This document shows, piece after piece, positions 16,495 to 25,760 of a stretch of DNA of 64,000 nucleotides. The position numbers and the translations under genes are program-made. Numbering within the stretch: position 1 is the stretch's first letter; each line of letters starts with the position of its first letter. The notes below the pieces were generated by a model. It was not told the origin of the DNA. It ran no database searches and saw nothing but the letters and a program-made list of their open reading frames with translations. The DNA comes from Clavibacter tessellarius (GTDB taxonomy: Bacteria; Actinomycetota; Actinomycetes; Actinomycetales; Microbacteriaceae), in contig NZ_LQXA01000061.1 in assembly GCF_001618005.1 (NCBI RefSeq), forward strand, positions 1 to 64,000, given 5' to 3'.

Positions 16495-18108
16495 GTGACT
16501 CCGCCACCCTCATCCACGCCCTCCGCGACCGAGCCGACCGAGCCGACCGAGCCGACCGCCGCCGAGCAGGCGGACGGCGGAGACGTCCGGCCCGGCATCT
16601 ACGACCTCGTCGTCGTCTCCAACCGCCTCCCGGTCGACCGGGTCGTCGCGGCCGACGGCACCACCTCGTGGCGGCACTCCCCGGGCGGCCTCGTCACGGC
16701 CCTCGAGCCCGTCATGCGCGCCAACGAGGGCGCGTGGGTCGGCTGGCCCGGCATCGCCGACCACGACGTCGACCCGTTCGTCGACGCGGGCATCTCGATC
16801 ATCCCCGTCACGCTCAGCGAGCAGGACCTCGCCGAGTACTACGAGGGCTTCTCCAACGACACCCTGTGGCCGCTGTACCACGACGTCATCGCGCAGCCGA
16901 GCTACCACCGCGAGTGGTGGGACACCTACGTCAAGGTCAACCAGCGCTTCGCCGACGCCGCCGCGAAGGCCGCCGCCCCCGGGGCCACGGTGTGGGTGCA
17001 GGACTACCAGCTGCAGCTCGTGCCGAAGATGCTGCGCGAGCAGCGGCCGGACCTCACCATCGGCTTCTTCAACCACATCCCGTTCCCGCCCTACGGCATC
17101 TACTCGCAGCTGCCGTGGCGCACGCAGATCATCGAGGGCCTCCTCGGCGCCGACGTCATCGGCTTCCAGCGCGTCGCCGACGCGGGCAACTTCACGCGCG
17201 CGGTACGCCGCCTCTTCGGGTACACGACCCGCGGATCCACGGTCGACGTGCCCGTGCGCGGCGGCATCCCGCTCACCGTCCCCGGCACCAAGCCGTCGAA
17301 GCCCGTGCGCGAGCTCCGCACCCGGCAGGTCGTCGCCAAGCACTACCCGATCTCGATCGACGCCCGCAGCTACGAGGAGATGGCCAAGGACCCGGCCATC
17401 CAGGAGCGCGCCCGCCAGATCCGCGCCGACCTCGGCAACCCGAAGACGATCCTCCTGGGCGTCGACCGGCTCGACTACACCAAGGGCATCGGCCACCGCC
17501 TCAAGGCGTTCGGCGAGCTGCTCGCCGAGGGCCGCGTCACGGTGGAGGACGCGACGCTCGTGCAGGTCGCGAGCCCCAGCCGCGAGCGCGTGGAGACGTA
17601 CAAGCAGCTGCGCGACGAGATCGAGCTCACGGTCGGCCGCATCAACGGCGACTACGGCTCCATCAGCCATACCGCCATCAGCTACCTGCACCACGGCTAC
17701 CCGCGGGAGGAGATGGTGGCGCTGTGCCTCGCGGCCGACGTGATGCTCGTCACGGCCCTCCGCGACGGCATGAACCTCGTGGCCAAGGAGTACGTCGCCA
17801 CGAAGCACTCCAACGAGGGCGTGCTCGTGCTCAGCGAGTTCGCGGGCGCCGCGGACGAGCTGAAGGCCGCGCTGCTCGTGAACCCGCACGACATCGAGGG
17901 GCTCAAGGAGGCCATCCTCCGCGCCATCGAGATGCCGAAGGCCGAGCAGCGCAAGCGCATGCGGTCGCTCCGCAAGCGCGTGTTCGAGAACGACGTCGCC
18001 GCGTGGTCGAGCTCCTTCCTCGCGGACCTCGGCCGCACGCACGCCGCCGCGATCCACGAGGGCCCCGACGAAGAGGTCGTCGAGCCCCTCATGGACGAGG
18101 GCTGGTAG
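16495..18108 (+). CDS. otsA: Trehalose-6-phosphate synthase (GT20)
   Basis: The 537-residue enzyme makes trehalose-6-phosphate from a nucleotide-glucose and glucose-6-phosphate. After a ~38-residue low-complexity N-terminus (with EPTEPTEPT) come [71 protein letters not shown] (from residue 323) and [13 protein letters not shown], all family hallmarks. A GTG start follows a leader of about 45 bases; TAGCCT at 16439 may be the -10. The phosphatase gene starts five bases after the stop. Confidence 0.96.
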   Translation: MTPPPSSTPSATEPTEPTEPTAAEQADGGDVRPGIYDLVVVSNRLPVDRVVAADGTTSWRHSPGGLVTALEPVMRANEGAWVGWPGIADHDVDPFVDAGISIIPVTLSEQDLAEYYEGFSNDTLWPLYHDVIAQPSYHREWWDTYVKVNQRFADAAAKAAAPGATVWVQDYQLQLVPKMLREQRPDLTIGFFNHIPFPPYGIYSQLPWRTQIIEGLLGADVIGFQRVADAGNFTRAVRRLFGYTTRGSTVDVPVRGGIPLTVPGTKPSKPVRELRTRQVVAKHYPISIDARSYEEMAKDPAIQERARQIRADLGNPKTILLGVDRLDYTKGIGHRLKAFGELLAEGRVTVEDATLVQVASPSRERVETYKQLRDEIELTVGRINGDYGSISHTAISYLHHGYPREEMVALCLAADVMLVTALRDGMNLVAKEYVATKHSNEGVLVLSEFAGAADELKAALLVNPHDIEGLKEAILRAIEMPKAEQRKRMRSLRKRVFENDVAAWSSSFLADLGRTHAAAIHEGPDEEVVEPLMDEGW

Positions 18109-18113
18109 CGGGC

Positions 18114-18941
18114 GTGGCCGAGCTGACCACCGACATCCAGGCCAAGGGCGGCCGCGGCTTCCCGGGCCGGCTGTTCGAGGCGCTGACGGAGCTCGCGCGC
18201 ACGCCGCGCCTGCTCGTCGCGCTCGACTTCGACGGCACGCTCGCGCCCGAGGTCGACGACCCGGAGAAGGCGCGCGCGGTGCCCGAGGCGCGCGCCGCCG
18301 TGCTCGCGCTCCTCGCCCTGCCCGACACGCGGGTCGCGCTCGTCTCGGGTCGCGCGCTCCGCAGCCTCGAGGCCGTCGCCGACCTGCCGGACGACGTGCT
18401 CCTCGTCGGCTCGCACGGCGTGGAGATCCGCCTCGACAGCGACGACATCGAGCTCACCCTCGACGAGGGCGAGCTCGCGCAGCGCGGCGTCCTCTCGGAC
18501 GTGCTCGGCCAGGTCGCCGACTCCCTCGACGAGGTGTGGATCGAGGAGAAGCCCGCGGGCTTCGCCCTGCACACGCGCCTCGCGACCGAGAAGCACAGCC
18601 GCATCGCGCACCTCGTCGCGACGCAGGAGGCGCACGCCGAGGTCGACGGCCTCAAGGTGCGCTCCGGCAAGGACGTGCTGGAGTTCAGCATCCGCCAGGC
18701 CACCAAGGGCGAGGCCGTCGAGCACCTGCGGCGGTACGCCGAGGCGTCCGCCGTCTTCTACGCGGGCGACGACGTCACCGACGAGGACGCCTTCGCCGCG
18801 CTCCAGGCCGGCGACCTCGGCCTCAAGAGCGGCACCGGCGCGACCGCGGCGGACTTCCGCGTCGACGGCCCGCACGACGTCGCGCGCGTGCTCCAGGTGC
18901 TCGCGGACCTGCGCGGCGAGCCGGCCGTGCTGCCCGACTGA
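18114..18941 (+). CDS. otsB: Trehalose-6-phosphate phosphatase (HAD superfamily)
   Basis: The 275-residue HAD phosphatase removes the phosphate from trehalose-6-phosphate to give trehalose, an osmolyte. Motif I is VALDFDGTLAP (about residues 34-44) with the nucleophile Asp, motif II lies in LVSGRALRSL and motif IV is YAGDDVTDEDAF. Its GTG start is five bases past otsA, so the two are an operon and probably coupled. The GH15 enzyme at the left edge might degrade trehalose; that is inference. Confidence 0.95.
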   Translation: MAELTTDIQAKGGRGFPGRLFEALTELARTPRLLVALDFDGTLAPEVDDPEKARAVPEARAAVLALLALPDTRVALVSGRALRSLEAVADLPDDVLLVGSHGVEIRLDSDDIELTLDEGELAQRGVLSDVLGQVADSLDEVWIEEKPAGFALHTRLATEKHSRIAHLVATQEAHAEVDGLKVRSGKDVLEFSIRQATKGEAVEHLRRYAEASAVFYAGDDVTDEDAFAALQAGDLGLKSGTGATAADFRVDGPHDVARVLQVLADLRGEPAVLPD

Positions 18942-18984
18942 GCTCGCGGGCGGATCCATCGCGGTCTCCCAGGCAGGGCCCAGG

Positions 18985-19018
18985 TAGACTGGGGAAATAG
19001 CCGACTCGCGAGAGGAGA
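18985..19018 (+). promoter_or_regulatory. Promoter and ribosome site of the mrp operon
   Basis: TAGACT at 18985-18990 is a good -10 element. GAGAGGAGA at 19010-19018 is a strong Shine-Dalgarno, which makes the unusual TTG at 19025 the likely start of mrpA. Confidence 0.6.
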
Positions 19019-19024
19019 CCGCAG

Positions 19025-22000
19025 TTGCTCGTCCTCCTCTCGGCGTTCCTGATCGCCTCGATCGTCCTGCCGTTCCTCACCCGGGCCCTCGGCGTCCGCG
19101 CGTTCGTCGTGGCCGCGCTCGTGCCCGCCGCGGCCTTCGCCTTCACCGCCCTGCAGGGGCCGGCCGTGCTGCCCGACGGCGAGGTCGTCGAGCGGCTGGA
19201 GTGGATCCCGTCGCTCGGCATCACGCTCGACATGCGGATGGACGCGCTGTCCTGGCTCCTCGCGCTCGTCGTGACGGGCGTCGGAGCCCTCGTCCTCCTC
19301 TACTGCGCGCGCTACTTCCGCTCGAGCGAGGACGGGCTCGGACGGTTCGCGGGCCTCCTGCTCGCCTTCGCCGGGGTGATGTACGGCCTCGTGCTCGCCG
19401 ACGACGTGTTCGTGCTCTTCACGTTCTGGGAGGCGACGAGCGTCCTGTCCTACCTCCTCATCGGCCACTACACGGGCAAGAAGGCGAGCCGCGGCGCGGC
19501 GCTGCAGGCCCTCCTCGTGACGACCGCGGGCGGGCTCGCGATGCTCGTCGGCCTCGTGATCCTCTCGGTCGCGGGCGGCACGACGAGCCTGGCGGCCCTC
19601 GTGGCGGATCCGCCCGGCGGCCCGCTCATCCCGGTCGCCGTGGTGCTGATCCTGCTCGGCGCGCTCTCGAAGTCGGCGCTCGTGCCCTTCCACTTCTGGC
19701 TGCCCGCCGCGATGGCCGCGCCCACCCCGGTGAGCGCGTACCTGCACGCCGCCGCGATGGTGAAGGCCGGCATCTACCTCATCGCCCGCCTGGCCCCCGG
19801 CTACGCCGACGTGCCGGGCTGGCGCGTGCTGCTCGTGTCGCTCGGCGTCGCGACGATGCTCGTCGGCGGCTGGCGCGCCCTCAAGCAGATGGACCTCAAG
19901 CTCGTCCTCGCCTACGGCACCGTCAGCCAGCTCGGCTTCCTCACGGTGGTCGTCGGCTACGGCACGCGCGACGCCGCGCTCGCGGGCGTCGCCCTCCTCC
20001 TCGCCCACGCGCTCTTCAAGGCCACGCTCTTCCTCGTCGTCGGCGTGGTGGACCACCGGGCCGGCACCCGCGACCTCCGCAAGATCAGCGGGCTCGGCCG
20101 CAAGGCGCCCGTGCTCGCGGTGATCACGGCGCTCGCGCTCGCCTCGATGGCGGGCCTCCCGCCGTTCCTCGGCTTCGTGGCCAAGGAGGCCGTGCTCTCG
20201 GCGCTCCTCCTCGACGCGGAGCTCGGCGGCGGCCTGGGCTGGGTCGCGCTCGTGGGCGTCTCGGTCGGATCCTGCCTCACGGTCGCGTACAGTGCCCGGT
20301 TCCTGTGGGGCGCGTTCGCCCGCAAGCGCGGCGTGGACGAGGTCCAGCCCGTGCACGAGCACCTCGACTTCCTGGTGCCGCCCGCGGTGCTGGCGGCGAC
20401 CGGCCTCGTGCTCGGCTTCCTCGCCTCGTCCGTCGACGGGTGGATCGCCGGCTACGCGGACACGCTGCCGGCCGTGAGCGCCGGCGCCTCGGGCGAGCCC
20501 GACCACACCTACCACCTGGCGCTCTGGCACGGGATCGAGCCGGCGCTCCTCATCTCCGCGGGCACGCTGGTCGTCGGCCTCGCGATGTTCCGGTTCCGCG
20601 ACGGCGTCTTCGCGCTGCAGTCGCGTGTGCCGTCCTGGGTCGACGCCGCGCGCGTCTACTGGGCCTCGATGCGCCTCATCGACCGGGTCGCGGCGCGCAC
20701 CACGGCCACCACGCAGCGCGGCTCGCTGCCCTTCTACCTCGGCGTGATCCTGCTCGTGCTCATCGGCTCGGTGGGATCCGCGCTCGCCCTCAACCGTTCC
20801 TGGCCCGCCACGGCCGTGCCCTTCGACCACCCGGCGCAGCCCGTCATCGGCGTCGTGATGATCGTCGCCGCCATCGCCGCCGCCCGCGCCGGCAAGCGGT
20901 TCCAGGCCGTCGTGCTCGTGGGCGTCACGGGGTACGGCATGGCCGCGCTCTTCGCGCTGCACGGCGCCCCCGACCTCGCGCTCACGCAGGTGCTCATCGA
21001 GACCATCACCCTGGTCGCCTTCGTGCTCGTGCTCCGCCGCCTGCCCGTGCGGCTGGGGGAGCGGAACCGGTCGGTGCACCCGATCTGGCGCGCGTCCATC
21101 GGCATCGCGGTCGCCGCGCTCATGTCGACTGTGGCCGTCGTCGCGCTCGGAGCCCGCGTGGCGACGCCCATCTCGCTCGAGTTCCCGCGCCTGGCCTACG
21201 AGCAGGGCCACGGCAGCAACGTCGTCAACGTCACGCTCGTGGACCTCCGCGGCTGGGACACCATGGGCGAGATCTCGGTGCTCATCGTCGCGGCCACGGG
21301 CGTCGCGAGCCTCATCTTCCTCAACCGCCGCACCGACTCCCTGCCCCGGCTCACGGCGCCGTCGCGCCGCAGCCTGCTCGCGCGCCTCTCCGGCCGGCAC
21401 GACCCGGCGACCACCACGGAGGCGCCCCTCGAGGTGGAGCAGGGCGCCGCGGGTCCACGCATGGCGGCGCGCGAGGCGGTCAAGGACCAGGGCCGCACCG
21501 AGCGGAGCCCCTGGCTCCTCGCCGGGCGCACGCTCGCGCCGCAGAACCGCTCGATCCTCCTCGAGGTCGTGGTGCGGCTCCTGTTCCACAGCCTCATCGT
21601 GGTGTCGGTCTACCTGCTGTTCTCCGGCCACAACCTCCCCGGCGGCGGCTTCGCGGGCGGGCTCCTCGCCGGCATGGCGCTCGTCGCGCGCTACCTCGCG
21701 GGCGGCCGCTACGAGCTCGGCGCCGCCGCGCCCGTGGATGCGGGCCGCGTGCTCGGCACCGGCCTCGTCTTCGCGGTCGGCACGGCCATCGTGCCGCTCG
21801 TCTTCGGCGCCGACGCCCTCACCTCCACCTGGATCGACACCGAGGTGCCCTTCGTCGGCCACGTCGAGTTCGTCACCAGCACCTTCTTCGACGTCGGCGT
21901 CTACCTCGTCGTCGTCGGCCTCACGCTCGACGTGCTCCGCAGCCTCGGCGCGGAGGTCGACCGCCAGGAGGAGAGCGACCGGACGGTCGAGCAGGGAGCG

Positions 22001-22036
22001 GACGGCATGGAGACCGAGCAGGGGGTGAGCGTGTGA
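19025..22036 (+). CDS. mrpA: Mrp Na+/H+ antiporter subunit A (with fused MrpB-like domain)
   Basis: The 1003-residue protein is the large subunit of the multisubunit Na+/H+ antiporter, related to complex I proton channels. Residues ~100-420 form the NuoL-like module (FWEATSVLSYLLIGHYTGKK, HFWLPAAMAAPTPVSAYLHA, HALFKATLFLVVGVVDHRAG). Residues ~830-970 are MrpB-like (FSGHNLPGGGFAGGLLAGMA). No separate mrpB exists here, as in other actinobacteria. The start is TTG, chosen from the strong ribosome site. GTGA overlap couples it to mrpC. Confidence 0.93.
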   Translation: MLVLLSAFLIASIVLPFLTRALGVRAFVVAALVPAAAFAFTALQGPAVLPDGEVVERLEWIPSLGITLDMRMDALSWLLALVVTGVGALVLLYCARYFRSSEDGLGRFAGLLLAFAGVMYGLVLADDVFVLFTFWEATSVLSYLLIGHYTGKKASRGAALQALLVTTAGGLAMLVGLVILSVAGGTTSLAALVADPPGGPLIPVAVVLILLGALSKSALVPFHFWLPAAMAAPTPVSAYLHAAAMVKAGIYLIARLAPGYADVPGWRVLLVSLGVATMLVGGWRALKQMDLKLVLAYGTVSQLGFLTVVVGYGTRDAALAGVALLLAHALFKATLFLVVGVVDHRAGTRDLRKISGLGRKAPVLAVITALALASMAGLPPFLGFVAKEAVLSALLLDAELGGGLGWVALVGVSVGSCLTVAYSARFLWGAFARKRGVDEVQPVHEHLDFLVPPAVLAATGLVLGFLASSVDGWIAGYADTLPAVSAGASGEPDHTYHLALWHGIEPALLISAGTLVVGLAMFRFRDGVFALQSRVPSWVDAARVYWASMRLIDRVAARTTATTQRGSLPFYLGVILLVLIGSVGSALALNRSWPATAVPFDHPAQPVIGVVMIVAAIAAARAGKRFQAVVLVGVTGYGMAALFALHGAPDLALTQVLIETITLVAFVLVLRRLPVRLGERNRSVHPIWRASIGIAVAALMSTVAVVALGARVATPISLEFPRLAYEQGHGSNVVNVTLVDLRGWDTMGEISVLIVAATGVASLIFLNRRTDSLPRLTAPSRRSLLARLSGRHDPATTTEAPLEVEQGAAGPRMAAREAVKDQGRTERSPWLLAGRTLAPQNRSILLEVVVRLLFHSLIVVSVYLLFSGHNLPGGGFAGGLLAGMALVARYLAGGRYELGAAAPVDAGRVLGTGLVFAVGTAIVPLVFGADALTSTWIDTEVPFVGHVEFVTSTFFDVGVYLVVVGLTLDVLRSLGAEVDRQEESDRTVEQGADGMETEQGVSV

Positions 22037-22593
22037 GCGTCTCCGTCACCCTCATCGTGATCATGGCCGCGCTGTACGCGACCGGGATCTACCTGATGCT
22101 CGAGCGCAGCATGACGCGCGTGCTCCTCGGGTTCCTGCTCGTGGGCAACGCGACGAACATCCTCATCCTGATCATGTCGGGCCGCGTGGGCCTCGCGCCC
22201 ATCTACGACCCCGAGGTCGACCCGTCGGAGTACGCCGACCCGCTGCCGCAGGCCCTCATCCTCACGGCCATCGTGATCACCTTCGGCGTCTCGGCGTTCC
22301 TCATGGCGCTCATCTACCGCTCCTGGCGGCTGGCCAACGCCGACGTGGTGACGGACGACGAGGACGACCTCGCGATGCGCGGGCCCCGCACGGGCCTCGG
22401 CGAGGAGCCCACCGTGCCCGACGACGACGACACCGAGTTCGGCACCAACGCCGAGGCGGCCATCGCCTCCGCCCGCGAGCTCCGCGGCAATCGATCCGAC
22501 CTGGAAGAAGCCATCGACGACTCCGCCGACGACGACGACGACCGCGACTTCCGCACGAAGCGCGCCGAGAAGGGGGAGGGGGAGGGCTCGTGA
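22033..22593 (+). CDS. mrpC: Mrp antiporter subunit C (NuoK-like)
   Basis: A 186-residue protein with three membrane helices in the first ~100 residues (YATGIYLMLERSMTRVLLGF, then GNATNILILIMSG, then PLPQALILTAIVITFGVSAF), as in NuoK/MrpC. The C-terminal ~80 residues are a very acidic cytoplasmic tail (DDDDTEFG, DDSADDDDDRDF), longer than in most family members. It overlaps mrpA and mrpD by GTGA. Confidence 0.93.
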   Translation: MSVSVTLIVIMAALYATGIYLMLERSMTRVLLGFLLVGNATNILILIMSGRVGLAPIYDPEVDPSEYADPLPQALILTAIVITFGVSAFLMALIYRSWRLANADVVTDDEDDLAMRGPRTGLGEEPTVPDDDDTEFGTNAEAAIASARELRGNRSDLEEAIDDSADDDDDRDFRTKRAEKGEGEGS

Positions 22594-24182
22594 CGATCTT
22601 CCAGACCCTCATCCCGCTGGTCGTGCTCGTGCCGCTGCTCGGCGCGGCGGCGGCCCTCGTCGCGGCGCGCCAGCGCCGCCTGCAGGTCGCCGTCTCGGTG
22701 CTCGCGCTCGTGGTCGTCGTCGCGATCAGCGCGGTGCTCCTCGTGCTGGTGGACCAGCAGGGCGGCCAGTCCGTGGAGGTCGGCGGGTGGGCGGCGCCGT
22801 TCGGCATCGTGCTCGTGGTCGACCGGCTCTCGGCGCTCATGCTGCTGATCTCGTCGATCGTGCTGCTCGCGGTCCTGATGTTCTCGATCGGCCAGGGCCT
22901 CGAGGACGGCGACGGCGAGACGCCCGTCTCCATCTTCAACCCGACCTACCTGATCCTCGCGGCCGGCGTCTTCAACGCCTTCGTCGCGGGCGACCTCTTC
23001 AACCTCTACGTCGGGTTCGAGATCCTGCTCGTGGCGAGCTACGTGCTGCTGACGCTCGGCGGCACCGAGGCGCGCATCCGGGCGGGCGTCACCTACATCG
23101 TCGTGAGCCTCGTCTCCTCCATGCTGTTCCTCGCGTCCATCGCCATGATCTACGGCGCCCTCGGCACGGTGAACATCGCGCAGATCTCGGTGCGGCTCGA
23201 CGAGATCCCGCCGGACGTGCAGCTGATCCTGCACATCATGCTGCTGGTCGCGTTCGGCATCAAGGCGGCCGTCTTCCCGCTGTCGTTCTGGCTGCCGGAC
23301 TCCTACCCCACGGCGCCCGCGCCCGTCACCGCGGTCTTCGCGGGCCTCCTCACGAAGGTCGGCGTCTACGCGATCCTCCGCACGGAAACGGTCATGTTCC
23401 CCACCGACCAGCTCTCCACGGCCCTCATGGTGGTGGCGGCGCTGACCATGGTGATCGGCATCCTCGGCGCGGTCGCGCAGGCCGACATCAAGCGGCTGCT
23501 GTCGTTCACGCTCGTGAGCCACATCGGCTACATGATCTTCGGCATCGCGCTCAACACGGTGGCCGGCATGACCGCGACCATCTACTACGTGATCCACCAC
23601 ATCGTCGTGCAGACGACGCTGTTCCTCGCGTCCGGGCTCATCGAGCGCACGGGCGGCAGCACGTCGATCAACAAGCTCGGCGGCCTGCTCAAGGCGGCGC
23701 CGGTGATGGCGATCCTGTTCTTCATCCCGGCGCTCAACCTCGGCGGCATCCCGCCGTTCTCGGGGTTCATCGGCAAGGTCGCGCTGTTCGACTCCGGCGC
23801 CGAGGTCGGCGGCTGGCTCACCTACGCGGTCATCGCGGCGGGGGCGGCCACGAGCCTCCTCACGCTCTACGCCCTCGCCCGCGTCTGGAACATGGCGTTC
23901 TGGCGCGGGGCCGAGGAGGTCGAGGACTACGAGTCGCCGCTGCTCGAGCAGCTGTCCGAGCGGCCGGGCGGCGAGGGCACGACCACCGTGCGGAAGACCC
24001 CCGTGCTCATGACCGGCGCGACCGCCGGCATGGTCGTCGTCAGCGTCGCCCTCACCGTGTTCGCCGGCCCGGTCTACGCCCTCTCCGAGCGCGCGGGCGA
24101 GAGCCTCACCGGCCCCGGATCCGGCAACGGCTCCGGCGAGCAGGGCTACGTCGAGACCGTCTTCCCGGGCGGCGTCCGATGA
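22590..24182 (+). CDS. mrpD: Mrp antiporter subunit D (NuoN/NuoM-like)
   Basis: The 530-residue membrane subunit is a second proton-channel module. SFWLPDSYPTAPAPVTAVFA carries the conserved loop after the key helix; the Lys in AFGIKAAVFPLSF and the Glu in GFEILLVASYVLL are the expected proton-path residues. GTGA overlaps at the start and ATGA at the end place it in the operon. Confidence 0.94.
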   Translation: MTIFQTLIPLVVLVPLLGAAAALVAARQRRLQVAVSVLALVVVVAISAVLLVLVDQQGGQSVEVGGWAAPFGIVLVVDRLSALMLLISSIVLLAVLMFSIGQGLEDGDGETPVSIFNPTYLILAAGVFNAFVAGDLFNLYVGFEILLVASYVLLTLGGTEARIRAGVTYIVVSLVSSMLFLASIAMIYGALGTVNIAQISVRLDEIPPDVQLILHIMLLVAFGIKAAVFPLSFWLPDSYPTAPAPVTAVFAGLLTKVGVYAILRTETVMFPTDQLSTALMVVAALTMVIGILGAVAQADIKRLLSFTLVSHIGYMIFGIALNTVAGMTATIYYVIHHIVVQTTLFLASGLIERTGGSTSINKLGGLLKAAPVMAILFFIPALNLGGIPPFSGFIGKVALFDSGAEVGGWLTYAVIAAGAATSLLTLYALARVWNMAFWRGAEEVEDYESPLLEQLSERPGGEGTTTVRKTPVLMTGATAGMVVVSVALTVFAGPVYALSERAGESLTGPGSGNGSGEQGYVETVFPGGVR

Positions 24183-24853
24183 CCCCGCGCCGCGCCCGCG
24201 CGCGCGCCGAGCGGCTCACGCTCCTGGTGCAGCTGCCGCTCCTCGTCTGGCTCGTGATCCTGTGGCTCCTGCTGTGGGGCCACGTCACCGTCATCTCCGT
24301 GGTCACCGGCATCGTCCTGGCGCTGCTCGTCACGCGCGTGTTCTACCTGCCGCCCGTGGAGCTCTCGGGCCGGTTCGACATCCGCTGGGCGCTGATCCTG
24401 CTCGGGCACTTCGCGGTCGACCTCGTGCGCGCGTCCTTCCAGGTCGCCGCGCAGGCGTTCGACTGGCGCCGCGTGCCCGTCAACTCGGTCATCGCCGTGC
24501 ACCTCCACACGCGCAGCGACTTCGTCATGACGCTCACGGCCGAGGTCGTGTCGCTGGTCCCCGGCTCCATCGTCGTCGAGGCCGACCGGGAGCGGTCGAT
24601 CCTCTACCTCCACGCGCTCGGCACCTCCACCGCGGAGGACGTCGAGCGCGTGCGGCGCACGACGCTCGACGTGGAGAGCCGCATCGTCTTCACGCTCGGC
24701 ACCGCCGACGACGTGTGGCGCGTCAACCGCGAGCGGCGCGAGACGGGCCGCGAGCCGCTGCTCCAGACCCGTCGGCAGCGCGCGCACGAGCTGGTGCGCG
24801 ACCGCGACCTCGAGGCGGGGCTCATCACGACGACGGGGGAGGAGCTCGCGTGA
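24179..24853 (+). CDS. mrpE: Mrp antiporter subunit E
   Basis: A 224-residue protein with two or three N-terminal helices (LPLLVWLVILWLLLWGHVTV) and the MrpE domain with LTAEVVSLVPGSIVVEAD and LYLHALG. A basic C-terminal tail extends past the family core. ATGA overlap with mrpD and GTGA overlap with mrpF. Confidence 0.92.
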   Translation: MTPRRARARAERLTLLVQLPLLVWLVILWLLLWGHVTVISVVTGIVLALLVTRVFYLPPVELSGRFDIRWALILLGHFAVDLVRASFQVAAQAFDWRRVPVNSVIAVHLHTRSDFVMTLTAEVVSLVPGSIVVEADRERSILYLHALGTSTAEDVERVRRTTLDVESRIVFTLGTADDVWRVNRERRETGREPLLQTRRQRAHELVRDRDLEAGLITTTGEELA

Positions 24854-25125
24854 GCATCGTCATGCAGGTCGGCTGGGTGCTCGTCGGCGCCCTCTTCTTC
24901 TCGGCCGCGGTGATGGCGCTCGTGCGCATCGTGCGCGGTCCGAGCATCCTCGACCGGATCATCGCGTCCGACGTGCTGCTCACCACGCTCATCTGCGTGC
25001 TCGGCGCCGAGATGATCTTCAACGGACACACCCGCACGGTCCCGGTGATGCTCGTGCTCGCCATGACCGCGTTCCTCGCGACCGTCGCCGTCGCCCGCTA
25101 CGTCTCGAAGCAGGACCCCTCGTGA
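24850..25125 (+). CDS. mrpF: Mrp antiporter subunit F
   Basis: A 91-residue protein with three helices. VRIVRGPSILDRIIASDVL is the MrpF/PhaF signature between helices one and two. Overlaps its neighbours by GTGA on both sides. Confidence 0.93.
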   Translation: MSIVMQVGWVLVGALFFSAAVMALVRIVRGPSILDRIIASDVLLTTLICVLGAEMIFNGHTRTVPVMLVLAMTAFLATVAVARYVSKQDPS

Positions 25126-25697
25126 GCGACGTGCTCGCCTCCGGTCCGCTCGCCGACGCCCTCGACGTCGTGAGCCTCGTGCTCCTCCTCCTCGGCGGGG
25201 TGCTGTCGGTCGCCGCGGGCGTCGGCCTCCTGCGCTTCCCGGACCCGCTGGCGCGCATGCACGCGGCGACCAAGCCGCAGATCCTCGGCGTGATCCTGGT
25301 GCTCCTGGCCCTCGCCCTCCAGTCGCAGAGCCTCAGCACGGTCGCGATGCTCGTGCCCGTCCTCCTCTTCCAGATGCTCACGGCGCCCATCTCCGCCCAC
25401 ATGGTCGGCCGCGCCGGCTACCGCCTCCGCCACTTCCTGCGCGAGGACCTGCTCGTCGACGAGCTCGAGGAGGCCATCGACCGCGCCCACGAGGAGCTGC
25501 GGGACGCGGAGGAGGTGGACGCGTCGACCCTGCCCGTGGGATCCGCCGAGAACATCGCCGCCGAGGAGGCCGGCCACGTCCCGGGCGGCGCGGGTCCCCG
25601 CGACGAGGCGGCGCCCGTGGCATCGCCCGCCGACCCCGGGCACGGCGGCCGCGCGGACGAGCCGGACGACGGCCGCCTGCCGCCCGGCATCGGCTGA
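25122..25697 (+). CDS. mrpG: Mrp antiporter subunit G
   Basis: A 191-residue protein with three N-terminal helices and the MrpG signature GLLRFPDPLARMHAATKPQ. The last ~90 residues are a polar, acidic, Pro-rich tail not needed in shorter homologues. It is the last gene of the operon mrpA-C-D-E-F-G, whose complex exchanges Na+ (or K+) for H+ and supports pH and salt tolerance. Confidence 0.92.
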   Translation: MSDVLASGPLADALDVVSLVLLLLGGVLSVAAGVGLLRFPDPLARMHAATKPQILGVILVLLALALQSQSLSTVAMLVPVLLFQMLTAPISAHMVGRAGYRLRHFLREDLLVDELEEAIDRAHEELRDAEEVDASTLPVGSAENIAAEEAGHVPGGAGPRDEAAPVASPADPGHGGRADEPDDGRLPPGIG

Positions 25698-25748
25698 CGC
25701 GTCGGTCCGCCGACCCCCAGGCCGCCGGGACTGCTCCGCGCGAGGATC

Positions 25749-25760
25749 TAAGCTCGTGCC
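25749..25760 (+). promoter_or_regulatory. Leaderless promoter of ilvD
   Basis: TAAGCT at 25749-25754 is followed by six bases and the ATG at 25761. No Shine-Dalgarno is present. Confidence 0.6.
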